A stretch of DNA of 64,000 nucleotides from Phytohabitans houttuyneae (lineage in GTDB: Bacteria; Actinomycetota; Actinomycetes; Mycobacteriales; Micromonosporaceae): the NCBI RefSeq assembly GCF_011764425.1, contig NZ_BLPF01000003.1, positions 124,001-188,000 of the forward strand, in the 5' to 3' direction. Below are positions 26,785 through 35,436 of the stretch, in pieces. The notes below the pieces were generated by a model. That model ran no database searches. It was not told the origin of the DNA and saw only the letters and a program-made list of their open reading frames with translations. Each line of letters begins with the position of its first letter. The stretch's first letter is position 1. The position numbers were made by a program, and so were the translations under genes.

Positions 26785-28310
26785 AGGATACCCGGATCCT
26801 CGCGATCCTCGTCACCGCCGCCGTGCTCATCTGGCTCGACGCCACGATCCTCGGCGTCGCACTCGAACGCCTCGCCGACCCGGCAGCCGGCCTCGGTGCC
26901 GGACCGGGGGAGCTGCAGTGGGCCGTCGGCTCGTACTCGCTGATCTTCGCCACCGGGCTCTTCGCGGCGGGCGCGCTCGGCGACCGGTACGGCCACCGCA
27001 CGGTGCTCGTCGCGGGCCTGGCCGCCTTCGGCGTGGCCTCCGTGTGGGCGGCCTGGGCGGGCAGCCCCACGCAGCTCATCGTGGCCCGCGGCCTGATGGG
27101 CGCGGGCGGCGCCATGATCATGCCGTCCTCGATGGCGATCATCGGGGTGACCTTCCCGCCGCAGCGGCGGGCCGGCGCGATCGCCGCGTGGTCGGCCTCC
27201 AGCGGCGTCGGTGTGGCCGGCGGCCCGCTCATCGGCGGCCTGCTCATCGACCACTTCTGGTGGGGCGCGGTCTTCCTGGTGAACGTGCCGGTCGTCGCCC
27301 TCGCCCTGGCCGGCGTGCTCGCCGCCGTCCCCAACCCGAAGGCCGCCAGCCGCCGGCGGGTGGACGTGCCTGGGCTCGTGCTGTCCACGGCCGGCCTGGT
27401 CGGGCTGGCGTACGGGCTGATCGAGGGCGGCCAGAGCGCCGACTGGGGACAGGCGCGGGTGTGGGCGCCCATCGCGGCCGGAGTCGTGCTGCTCGTCGCG
27501 TTCGTCGTGGCTGAGCTGCGCGCCGCCCAGCCAAGCTTCGACCCGCGGCTGTTCCGCAACCCGCGCTTCGCCGCCGGCAACCTCGCCCTCGGCGCGCTCT
27601 TCTTCGGCGTCACCGGGCAGATGTTCTTCGGCACCTTCTATCTGCAGGGCGCGCGTGGCATGTCCGCGTGGGACGCCGGCCTCGTCGCGCTCCCCGGCGC
27701 CCTCGGCGTGATCGCGGGCGCCCCGCTCGGCACGCATCTCGCCCGCCGCCTCGGCGTCGCGGTCGTCGCCGGTGCGGGCCTCGCCGCCGTCGCGGTCGCC
27801 TTCGCCGCCAACCTCGCCTTCGGGCTGCACACCTCGCTGTTCTGGTGGTGCGTCGCGGGCGGGCTCAGCGGCCTCGGGCTGGGCGCGGCGGTCGCGCCGG
27901 TCACCGCCGCGGTGGTCGCCGCCCTCCCGCCGGAACGGATGGGCGCCGGCTCCGCGGTCACCAGCACCATCCGCCAGGTCGGCAGCGTGCTCGGCATCGC
28001 GGTGCTGGGCACGATCCTGACCACCAGCTACCGCGGCGGCGTCGGGCCCGCGCTGGCCGGCCTTCCCGAGGGGGTACGGGACTCGGCCGGCTCCTCCGCC
28101 GAAGCGACCCGCCACGCGGCCGGTGTGCTCGGCCGGCCGGAGCTGGCGGACGCGGCGAACCGGGCGTTCGTCGACGCGATGCACGTGACCGCGAGCTGGG
28201 CGGGCGTGGTCGTGCTCGGCGGCGCGGCGGCGGTGCTCATCGCGTTCCGCTCCCGGAGGAGGCCGGTTACCGAAAGTGAGCACGCGCCGGCCAAGGTAGC
28301 CGTAAGGTAA
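26763..28310 (+). CDS. MFS drug exporter, DHA2 (14-helix) type
   Basis: The 515-residue protein has about 14 hydrophobic segments. Helix 1 reads ILAILVTAAVLIWLDATILG, with the DATILGVALERLADP stretch of DHA2 transporters; motif A-like GALGDRYGHRTVLVAG follows helix 2; and motif C is in SASSGVGVAGGPLIGGLLI. Proton-driven export of a hydrophobic drug or metabolite is expected. It is controlled by the divergent MarR gene. The start GTG 26763 lies just inside the operator. Confidence 0.88.
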   Translation: MTVRNLSKDTRILAILVTAAVLIWLDATILGVALERLADPAAGLGAGPGELQWAVGSYSLIFATGLFAAGALGDRYGHRTVLVAGLAAFGVASVWAAWAGSPTQLIVARGLMGAGGAMIMPSSMAIIGVTFPPQRRAGAIAAWSASSGVGVAGGPLIGGLLIDHFWWGAVFLVNVPVVALALAGVLAAVPNPKAASRRRVDVPGLVLSTAGLVGLAYGLIEGGQSADWGQARVWAPIAAGVVLLVAFVVAELRAAQPSFDPRLFRNPRFAAGNLALGALFFGVTGQMFFGTFYLQGARGMSAWDAGLVALPGALGVIAGAPLGTHLARRLGVAVVAGAGLAAVAVAFAANLAFGLHTSLFWWCVAGGLSGLGLGAAVAPVTAAVVAALPPERMGAGSAVTSTIRQVGSVLGIAVLGTILTTSYRGGVGPALAGLPEGVRDSAGSSAEATRHAAGVLGRPELADAANRAFVDAMHVTASWAGVVVLGGAAAVLIAFRSRRRPVTESEHAPAKVAVR

Positions 28311-28342
28311 ACGAAAGGTTAAGAATCGGTGCCTGAGCCCCC

Positions 28343-28383
28343 CGCCCGAGGATAGGCGAGCGTGCCGCACCTATCCTCGGGCG
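28343..28383. promoter_or_regulatory. 14-bp perfect hairpin abutting the GT4 start
   Basis: CGCCCGAGGATAGG (28343-28356) pairs with CCTATCCTCGGGCG (28370-28383) across a 13-base loop. It ends one base before GTG 28385. TATCCT within the right arm (28372-28377) is also a -10-like box seven bases from the start. It could be a terminator for the MFS gene, an operator, or both. Confidence 0.55.
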
Positions 28384-28384
28384 C

Positions 28385-29605
28385 GTGACGTTGTCCGCAC
28401 CGGAGAAGGCCACCCCACCGACGCGCGATCCGGGCCGCCCGCTGCGGATCGGCATGATCGTGGTGAGCGAGTACGAATCGGACCCGCGCGTGCGCCGCCA
28501 GGCCGAGGCGCTCGCCGCCCGCGGTGACGAGGTGACCGTCGTGGCCCTCGCCGCTCCCGGCCGCCCCGAGGTCGACGTCGTCGACGGCGTCAAGGTCGTG
28601 CACCTGCCCACCCGCAAGTACCGGGGCAGCTCCGCCAAGGCGTACCTGTCGCTCTACGGCGGCTTCAGCGCCCGCGCCGCCCGCTGGCTGAGCACCCGGC
28701 CGCGCTCGTTCGACCTCGTGCAGGCCCACTCGATGCCGGAGGCACTCGTCTTCGCCGCGGTCGTGCCCCGGCTCTTCGGCACCCCGCTGCTGCTCGACGT
28801 GCACGACCTGACCTCGAAGCTGTTCGCGTCGAAGTTCGCCGGCAAGAGCAAGGTGCTCAGCGCCATCACCGCGTCGGAGAAGGCGTCGTTCCGGTTCGCG
28901 CACGAGGTGCTGACCGTGCACGAGCCGTACGCGGACGAGATCCGGGAGTGGACCAAGCGCCCCGTCTCCGTGGTCATGAACTGTCCCGACGAGCGCCTCT
29001 TCACCCCCCGCGCCGAGCCCCTGCGCTGGGACCTGGCCGGTGAGGTCGTGTTCAGCTACCACGGCCTCGTCGCACCCCGCCACGGCCTTGTCGAGGCCAC
29101 CGAGGCGCTTGCCCGCCTGCGCGGCGAGTTTCCCGGCGCGCGGCTGCAGGTGCGCGGCAGCGGCGACGGGCTGGAGGAGCTCGGCGCGCGCGCCGAGGCG
29201 CTCGGCCTCGCGGACGCGGTCGACCTGCCCACGAAGCTCTACCCGCTCCCCGAGATCGTCAAGGAGCTGGAAAAGGTCCACATCGGACTCGTGCCGAGCA
29301 AGCTCGACCCGTGGACCGACGGCGTGCTCCCCACCAAGCTGATGGAGTACGCGATGCTGGGCGTCCCGGTCATCACGTTCCGCAACCCGGTGATCTCCCG
29401 CTACTTCCCGGACGACGCGGTCCGCTACGTCGACCCGGCCAGCCCGGACACCCTGCACGAGGCCATGCGCGAGCTGGCCGGCGACCCCGACCGCGCGATG
29501 GCCCAGGCTGCCCGCGCCAGCGAGGTCATGGCCGGCCTGCGCTGGAGCGAGCAGAAAAAGCTCTACTTCGCGGTCGTCGACCGCCTCACCGCAAGGCGTG
29601 GTTGA
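28385..29605 (+). CDS. Family 4 glycosyltransferase
   Basis: The 406-residue GT-B protein has RIGMIVVSEYESDPRVRRQA at the N-domain start, DVHDLTSKLFASKFAGKSK, and a C-domain with VVFSYHGLVAPRHGLVEATE and KLMEYAMLGVPVITFRNPV (the E-x7-E donor site region). It begins the polysaccharide cluster and overlaps the flippase start by eight bases. It adds a sugar to the lipid-linked repeat unit; donor and linkage are unknown. Confidence 0.88.
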   Translation: MTLSAPEKATPPTRDPGRPLRIGMIVVSEYESDPRVRRQAEALAARGDEVTVVALAAPGRPEVDVVDGVKVVHLPTRKYRGSSAKAYLSLYGGFSARAARWLSTRPRSFDLVQAHSMPEALVFAAVVPRLFGTPLLLDVHDLTSKLFASKFAGKSKVLSAITASEKASFRFAHEVLTVHEPYADEIREWTKRPVSVVMNCPDERLFTPRAEPLRWDLAGEVVFSYHGLVAPRHGLVEATEALARLRGEFPGARLQVRGSGDGLEELGARAEALGLADAVDLPTKLYPLPEIVKELEKVHIGLVPSKLDPWTDGVLPTKLMEYAMLGVPVITFRNPVISRYFPDDAVRYVDPASPDTLHEAMRELAGDPDRAMAQAARASEVMAGLRWSEQKKLYFAVVDRLTARRG

Positions 29606-31076
29606 GACCGCCACCCCGCCGCGTCCCGGCATCGTCCGCGCCGGGTTGCTCTCCATGGCGGGACTCGTCGCCCTCGGCCTGACCCGGCTCCTGCACGGCG
29701 CCATGGTGAGCCGGGCCACGGACCAGAAGACGTACGGCCTCGTCGGCACGCTCATCGCCATCACCACGATCGGCAGCCTGCTGCTGCCCGCCGGCGTGGC
29801 GAGCGCGGCGTCCAAGTTCATCCCGTTCGAGCAGGGGCGGGACGATGCCGCCGCGGCCCGGGGCGTACACCGGCTGCTGGTGCGGGTGGGCTGGTGCGGC
29901 GCGGTCCCGATCAGCCTCGGCGCCGCCTTCGGTGCCGCCGCCGTGTTCGACCTCGGGTGGCTGGACACGTTCCAGGTGGCGGCGCTTTGCTGCGCGTTCT
30001 CGGCGTACTCCGTGCAGAAGTCCGTCCTGTACGGCTTCGGCCTCATCCCCGCGTACACCCGGCTGGAGCTGGCCTGCTCCGGCCTGGCGCTGGCGGCGAC
30101 GGTGCTGGTGGTGGCCGCCGGCTGGTCCGTGTATCTGCTTCCGCTCGCGGCCGGCTACGCGCTGTTCACCATCGGCGCGTGGTGGCGGGTGCGGCCGCTG
30201 ACCCGCGGCCCGAGGGAACGGTTCACCGCCACCCGCGAGATCGCCGTCTTCGTCGCGCTCGCCTGCGTCGGCACGCTCTGCTCGCAGGGCTTCCTGCAGG
30301 GCACCCAGCTGCTGGCCAACCACTTCGCCACCCGCCAGGAGGTGGCGTACTTCGCGGCCGCGGTCACGCTCATCGCACCCGCGTACTTCCTGCCGCGCGC
30401 GCTCGGCATCGTGCTTTTCCCGTCGATGGCCCGCGCGCACGGCGCCGGCGACGTGGCCGACGTGCGCCGGCAGGCCGACATCTCCACCCGCGCGCTGCTG
30501 GTGGTGCTGGCGCCGCTGTTCGCCGTGGCGATCCTCGTCGCGCCGGAGATCCTGACCCTCTTCGGCGGCCGGGAGTACGCGGACGGCGCCGAGGTGCTGC
30601 GGCTGATGCTCGCCGCCACGTACCTGGCGGTCGTCGCCGTGCCCGCGGTGAACGCCCTCTCCAGCGGCGCGCACGTGCGCGTGCCGGTGCTCTCGGCGGT
30701 CGCCGGGCTCATCACCGGGCTCGCCGTGGTGGCCGCGCTGGGCGGGCCGCTGGGCGCCGCGGGTGTGGGACTCGGGTACCTGTGCGGCACCGCGGTGACC
30801 GCCGGCGGCCCGGTCGTCACGGCGTGGCGGCTGCACCGGATGTCGTGGGTCGCCCCCGTGGGGTTAGCCGCCGGATTCGTCGCGATCGTGCTCATCGCGG
30901 CATCCGTCGCAGATCAGTGGCTCAATCCGGCTACTCGGGCGGCCGCGGCAGCGTTCGCCCTGATCGTGGGCGTTTTCGTGCTTCGCGGCCAGATCCGCCT
31001 ACTGCGCGATGCTTCCATTGGTGGACGGCTTAAGGTGACCGGGGGTTCACCATCTCGATGGGGACGGAGGGTGTAG
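29598..31076 (+). CDS. Lipid-linked oligosaccharide flippase (Wzx-like, MOP superfamily)
   Basis: The 492-residue protein has about 12-14 helices. Segments such as LIAITTIGSLLLPAGVASAA and YFAAAVTLIAPAYFLPRALGIVLF are like those of polysaccharide biosynthesis membrane proteins. It would flip the undecaprenyl-linked unit built by the flanking glycosyltransferases. It overlaps the preceding GT4, and the next gene starts at its stop codon. Confidence 0.85.
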   Translation: MVETATPPRPGIVRAGLLSMAGLVALGLTRLLHGAMVSRATDQKTYGLVGTLIAITTIGSLLLPAGVASAASKFIPFEQGRDDAAAARGVHRLLVRVGWCGAVPISLGAAFGAAAVFDLGWLDTFQVAALCCAFSAYSVQKSVLYGFGLIPAYTRLELACSGLALAATVLVVAAGWSVYLLPLAAGYALFTIGAWWRVRPLTRGPRERFTATREIAVFVALACVGTLCSQGFLQGTQLLANHFATRQEVAYFAAAVTLIAPAYFLPRALGIVLFPSMARAHGAGDVADVRRQADISTRALLVVLAPLFAVAILVAPEILTLFGGREYADGAEVLRLMLAATYLAVVAVPAVNALSSGAHVRVPVLSAVAGLITGLAVVAALGGPLGAAGVGLGYLCGTAVTAGGPVVTAWRLHRMSWVAPVGLAAGFVAIVLIAASVADQWLNPATRAAAAAFALIVGVFVLRGQIRLLRDASIGGRLKVTGGSPSRWGRRV

Positions 31077-32650
31077 TGGCGCGCGGCGCGGTACGGAACG
31101 GGACGGATGACGGGGCACAGATGCTTTCTGCACAAACACGAACGGATTCGCTCGTGGAGGGCACCGCACCCCGCACGGACCTGACGGGCCGCCTGAGTCG
31201 CTGGCTCGGTCTCGCCCTGGTGGTGCTGCTGGGCACCCTCCTGGTGTGGGTGCTCTTCGAGACCTGGATCCAGGTCCAGCTCTCCACAGCGGTGGAGGAC
31301 GCCGAGGGCAACCTGCTCGCCGACGGGCCGGACTGGCCCAAGACGGTGAAGAACGGGCTCTATTTCGCGCTCCTCGGGCTCACCTTCCTCAAGGTCGCGG
31401 TCGATCGGCGGTGGCGTGACTTCCGCACCCCGGCCGACATCGCGATCGTGGTGCTCGGCGTGGTGCTGGTGCTCGCCGGCCTGTTCGGCGACTCGCCGAT
31501 CGGGCTGATCGGCGAGTCCGGCTGGGTCTACCTGCGCGGCGCCATCGTCTTCTACGCGTGGCGGGCCGCCGACCCCGACCGCAGGCGCGTGCGCACCGTG
31601 CTCATCGTCGTGGGCGTCGTCGTCGGCCTCAACGCGCTGATCGCCATCTGGCAGACCCTCGCCGGCCCGACCAGCTACCAGAACCTCGGCTGGATCAACA
31701 TGACGTGGGCCCGGATCAACCGGGCGCACGCGCTGCTCGACCACCCCAACCACCTCGGCCACCTGCTCGCGCTCACGATGCTCGGCATCTTCGCGTACAT
31801 GGCCTCGCGCACGAAGGTGCACTGGCGGTGGTGGGCCGCGTTCCTGCTGCTGACCATCGCGCTCTCGGCGACCCAGTCCCGCGAGTCGACACTCGGCTTC
31901 GTCGCCGGCGTCGCGGTGATCTGCGTACTGCGCCGCGGCAAGTGGGCCGCCGCCGCGATCTGCGTCACGCTGGTGCTCGGCTTCGCCGCCGCCCAGCTCG
32001 CCGTCAGCCCGGAAAACCGGGCCGAGCTGGCCCGCCGCCTCGCCGGTGTGGCGAGCGCGTTCAACCTCGGCAGCGGCGAGGAGCCGGACAACGCCTGCGT
32101 CGAGACGCGGACCGACTGCGGCGAGGACCGGGAGAAGATCCCGGAGCGCGAGGTGCGCGTCCTGTACGCCCAGCAGGGTGTCGAGCTGTGGCTCAAGCGG
32201 CCGCTGCTCGGGTACGGCGTGGGCCAGTTCGGTGGCATCGTGGCGTACGAGCACGACCCGCTGTGGTACCAGGACAGCCGCTTCGGCCCCGACGGCTTCC
32301 GGCTGTACGGCTCGAACGAGAAGCAGGTCGACTCCTTCTGGCTGCACCTGCTCGTGGAGACCGGCGCGCTCGGCGCCCTCGCGTACCTGGCCTGGCTCTT
32401 CCTGCTCATCGCACCGATCGTGCGGGCGGTGTGGCGGCGCGGCCTCGCGGTGCACCCCTTCGGCTGGTGGGCGCCGGCCGCGATGATGTTCGCCATCCTG
32501 GTGGCCTGCCTGGCGCCCTCGTTGGAGGATCCGCTCTTCCCCGCGCAGCTGTTCACCATCCTGGGCCTGGCCTGGGTGTGGTGGCGGCGTGGCACGCTAG
32601 TGTCTTCGGGATCACCGGCAATTCCCGAGAGGACCGAAGAACGTGAGTGA
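31076..32650 (+). CDS. O-antigen polymerase/ligase-like membrane protein (Wzy-type)
   Basis: The protein of about 524 residues has about 12 helices and the Wzy_C/RfaL-type loop: INRAHALLDHPNHLGHLLAL, IALSATQSRESTLGFVAGVA, then an extracytoplasmic loop around CVETRTDCGEDREKIPEREV, and LLGYGVGQFGGIVAYEHDPL. Such proteins polymerise or attach lipid-linked glycans. GTG 31076 has GGAGGG just upstream and overlaps the flippase TAG; ATG 31058 is an alternative. TAGTGT in its 3' end may be a promoter for the next genes. Confidence 0.83.
   Translation: MARGAVRNGTDDGAQMLSAQTRTDSLVEGTAPRTDLTGRLSRWLGLALVVLLGTLLVWVLFETWIQVQLSTAVEDAEGNLLADGPDWPKTVKNGLYFALLGLTFLKVAVDRRWRDFRTPADIAIVVLGVVLVLAGLFGDSPIGLIGESGWVYLRGAIVFYAWRAADPDRRRVRTVLIVVGVVVGLNALIAIWQTLAGPTSYQNLGWINMTWARINRAHALLDHPNHLGHLLALTMLGIFAYMASRTKVHWRWWAAFLLLTIALSATQSRESTLGFVAGVAVICVLRRGKWAAAAICVTLVLGFAAAQLAVSPENRAELARRLAGVASAFNLGSGEEPDNACVETRTDCGEDREKIPEREVRVLYAQQGVELWLKRPLLGYGVGQFGGIVAYEHDPLWYQDSRFGPDGFRLYGSNEKQVDSFWLHLLVETGALGALAYLAWLFLLIAPIVRAVWRRGLAVHPFGWWAPAAMMFAILVACLAPSLEDPLFPAQLFTILGLAWVWWRRGTLVSSGSPAIPERTEERE
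32598..32603 (+). promoter_or_regulatory. -10-like box (TAGTGT) before the amino-sugar trio
   Basis: The hexamer lies inside the end of the polymerase gene, about 40 bases before GTG 32643, which has its own GAGAGGACCGAAGAA ribosome site. It could give an internal promoter. Confidence 0.3.
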
Positions 32651-33665
32651 TGCCGTCGCACTGGTCGGCTTCGGCTACTGGGGGCCCAACCTGGCCCGCA
32701 ACCTGCAGGCCCACGCCGGCGACCGGTGGCGCTACCTGGTCGAGCTGTCGCCCGAGCGGGCTGCGAAGGCGGCCGGGCTGTACCCGAACGTGACCGTCAC
32801 CGACGACCTGGCCGCCGTGCTCGACGACCCCGAGGTCGGCATGGCCGTGGTCGCCACGCCGGCGGCCACCCACGCGCCGCTCACCCGGCGGCTGCTGGAG
32901 GCGGGCAAGCACGTCCTGGTCGAAAAGCCGCTCGCGCTCTCCAGCGCCGACGCGGTGGCGCTGGCCCGCCTCGCCGACCAGCGCGAGCGGGTGCTGATGG
33001 TCGGGCACACCTTCGAGTACGTGCCGGCCGTGCGCAAGATGAAGGAGCTCGTCGACGCGGACGCGTTCGGCGACCTGCTCTACCTGCACTCGCAGCGGCT
33101 CAACCTCGGGCGCATCCAGAGCGACATCAACGCGTTCTGGTCGATCGGACCGCACGACGTGTCGATCGCCAACTTCCTGGTCGGCCAGCGCCCCGAGTGG
33201 GCCGCCGCCGAGGGTGCGCGCTACCTGAACAAGGACGTCGAGGACGTGGCGTTCGTCACCGTCGGGTACCCGGGCGGCGTGCTCGCGCACATGCACGTGA
33301 GCTGGCTCGACCCGTCGAAGACCCGGCGCACCACCGTCGTGGGCAGCAAGCAGATGCTCGTGTACGACGACATGGACGCCGACGCCAAGCTGCGCGTGTA
33401 CGACAAGGGCGCGGACAAGGTCTTCGAGGACGAGTACGGCGCGTGGCAGTACCGCCTGCGCGACGGCGTCGTCACCGTGCCCGAGCTGGAAAAGGCCGAG
33501 CCGCTCGGCGTGGAGCTGCGCCACTTCCTGGAGTGCGCCGACACCGGCACCCGCCCGCGCACCGACGGGTGGAACGGCGTCGACGTCGTGGCCGTGCTCG
33601 AGGCCGTCGACGCCTCGCTGCGCGCCGGCGGCGCCCAGGTGAAGGTCGAAGCCGGTGAGCGTTAG
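32643..33665 (+). CDS. Gfo/Idh/MocA-family sugar dehydrogenase
   Basis: The 340-residue protein has ALVGFGYWGPNLARNLQAHA (NAD site), VVATPAATHAPLTRRLLEAG and VLVEKPLALSSADAVALARL, with the EKP motif of Gfo/Idh enzymes. With the next two genes (acetyltransferase, DegT) it matches the wlbA/wbpB-wbpD-wbpE type trio: oxidise C3 of a UDP sugar, transaminate, N-acylate. The exact sugar is not known. Confidence 0.85.
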   Translation: MSDAVALVGFGYWGPNLARNLQAHAGDRWRYLVELSPERAAKAAGLYPNVTVTDDLAAVLDDPEVGMAVVATPAATHAPLTRRLLEAGKHVLVEKPLALSSADAVALARLADQRERVLMVGHTFEYVPAVRKMKELVDADAFGDLLYLHSQRLNLGRIQSDINAFWSIGPHDVSIANFLVGQRPEWAAAEGARYLNKDVEDVAFVTVGYPGGVLAHMHVSWLDPSKTRRTTVVGSKQMLVYDDMDADAKLRVYDKGADKVFEDEYGAWQYRLRDGVVTVPELEKAEPLGVELRHFLECADTGTRPRTDGWNGVDVVAVLEAVDASLRAGGAQVKVEAGER

Positions 33666-34317
33666 TCCACTCTCTGTCGTCGCCGAGGGCGTGGTGCTCG
33701 GCGCGGGGTCCACGGTCGAGGAGTTCTGCATCATCGGCCGGTCCGGTCCTTCCTCCGAGAAGACCGCCTTCGGTGACGGCGCCAGGCTGCGCAGCCACAC
33801 CGTGGTCTACGCCGGCGTCACCGCGGGCGCGAAGTTCCAGACCGGCCACCACGTGCTGATCCGCGAGCACACGACGATCGGCGACGACGTCTCGGTCGGC
33901 TCGCTCTCCGTCGTGGAGCACACCGTCCGGATGGGCGACCGGGTACGCGTGCACTCGCACTGCTTCGTGCCCGAGTTCTCCGTCCTGGAGGACGATGCGT
34001 GGCTCGGCCCGCGGGTGACCCTCACCAACGCGCCGTTCCCGCGCTGCCCCGACGTGTCCAAGTGCATCAAGGGCGTCCACATCGGACGCGCGGCGCGCAT
34101 CGGCGCCAACGTCACGATCCTGCCCGGCGTCCACATCGGCGAGCGCGCCCTCATCGGCGCCGGCGCCGTCGTCACCAAGGACGTCGCCCCCGGCGCCGTC
34201 GTGGTCGGCAACGCCGGCCGGCAGGTGAAGACCATCGACGACCTGCTGTGCCCCGCCGGGCTCGACCACGCTCCTTACCCACCTGTCACCCATAACCCAT
34301 CGCTATCGGAGTCATGA
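33655..34317 (+). CDS. Left-handed beta-helix N-acyltransferase
   Basis: The 220-residue protein consists mainly of hexapeptide repeats (VVLGAGSTVEEFCIIGRSG, FGDGARLRSHTVVYAGVTAG, IGRAARIGANVTILPGVHIG, ALIGAGAVVTKDVAPGAVVVG), the LbH trimer fold. GTG 33655 overlaps the dehydrogenase stop. It most likely N-acetylates the 3-amino sugar produced by the adjacent aminotransferase. The C-terminal 20 residues leave the helix. Confidence 0.85.
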   Translation: MSVSPLSVVAEGVVLGAGSTVEEFCIIGRSGPSSEKTAFGDGARLRSHTVVYAGVTAGAKFQTGHHVLIREHTTIGDDVSVGSLSVVEHTVRMGDRVRVHSHCFVPEFSVLEDDAWLGPRVTLTNAPFPRCPDVSKCIKGVHIGRAARIGANVTILPGVHIGERALIGAGAVVTKDVAPGAVVVGNAGRQVKTIDDLLCPAGLDHAPYPPVTHNPSLSES

Positions 34318-35435
34318 TGACCACCGCAGTACCGCTCGTCGACGTCAAGGCCTCCTACCTGCGCCACAAGGAGGCGATCGACGCCGGCATGCGCGAGGTC
34401 GTGGAGAGCACGGCGTTCATCCAGGGGCCGCAGCTGAAGGCGTTCGAGGCCGAGTTCGCGGCCTTCTGCGGCACCCGGCACGCGATCGGCGTCGGCTCCG
34501 GCACCGCCGCCCTGCACCTGGCGCTCGCCGCCGTGGGCGTGGGCCCGGGCGACGTGGTCGCGGTGCCCGCGCACACGTTCATCGCCACCGCCGAGCCGAT
34601 CACCTGGCTGGGCGCGACGCCGCGGTTCGTCGAGATCGACCCGCAGACCGGCGCGATGGACCCGGTCGCTCTCAAGGACGCCATCGACGGGGTACGCGCG
34701 GTGCTGCCGGTCGACATCCACGGCCGCCCCGCCGACCTGGAGCAGCTCTCCGCGGTTGCCGCCTCGGCCGGCGTGCCGCTGATCGAGGACGCCGCCCAGT
34801 CGCACGGCGCCGACGTTTTCAAGGCCGACGGCAGCGTGGTGCGGGCCGGCGGCTGGGGGATCGCCGCCTGCTTCTCGTTCTACCCGGGCAAGAACCTCGG
34901 CGCCTTCGGCGACGCCGGCGCCATCACCACGAACGACGACGACTTCGCCGCCGCGGTGCGCAAGCTGCGCGACCACGGGCGCACCACCAAGTACGAGCAC
35001 GAGATCATCGGGTACGCGCACCGCATGGACACCCTCCAGGCGGCCGTGCTGTCGGCGAAGCTGACGACGCTCGACGCGGACAACGCCCGGCGCGTGGCGC
35101 TGATGGCGGCCTACGAGGCCGAGCTGGCCGGGGTCGGCGACCTGTGGTTCCCGCCCGCGACGCTGGACCGCCGCAGCGTCTTCCACCACGCGCTGCTGCG
35201 TACGGCCCGCCGCGACGCGCTCCTCGCACACCTGAAGGAGCAGGGCGTCGGCGCCGGCGTGCACTACCCGGTGCCGCTGCACCTGCAGCCGGCGTACGCG
35301 TCGCTCGGCCACAAGCGCGGCGACCTGCCGCTGACCGAGGCGTGGGCGGACGAGTGCCTGTCGCTGCCGATCTACCCGGAGCTGACCGACGAGCAGCTCG
35401 CCCGCGTCGTCGCCGCGGTGAAGTCCTTCTTCTGA
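34314..35435 (+). CDS. DegT/DnrJ/EryC1 sugar aminotransferase
   Basis: The 373-residue PLP enzyme begins TTAVPLVDVKASYLRHKEAI, then GVGSGTAALHLALAAVGVGP, IEDAAQSHGADV and SFYPGKNLGAFGDAGAIT, where the Lys of PGKNLGA forms the internal aldimine. It overlaps the acetyltransferase stop (ATGATGA). It aminates a keto-sugar nucleotide, probably at C3 by comparison with WbpE-type enzymes; this is inference from context. Confidence 0.9.
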   Translation: MMTTAVPLVDVKASYLRHKEAIDAGMREVVESTAFIQGPQLKAFEAEFAAFCGTRHAIGVGSGTAALHLALAAVGVGPGDVVAVPAHTFIATAEPITWLGATPRFVEIDPQTGAMDPVALKDAIDGVRAVLPVDIHGRPADLEQLSAVAASAGVPLIEDAAQSHGADVFKADGSVVRAGGWGIAACFSFYPGKNLGAFGDAGAITTNDDDFAAAVRKLRDHGRTTKYEHEIIGYAHRMDTLQAAVLSAKLTTLDADNARRVALMAAYEAELAGVGDLWFPPATLDRRSVFHHALLRTARRDALLAHLKEQGVGAGVHYPVPLHLQPAYASLGHKRGDLPLTEAWADECLSLPIYPELTDEQLARVVAAVKSFF

Positions 35436-35436
35436 G

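Noticed and set aside
29586-32661. Antisense frames through the flippase and polymerase genes
   Set aside because: Mirror images of membrane genes; composition unlike proteins (Arg/His/Gly/Ala-rich) and no start signals.
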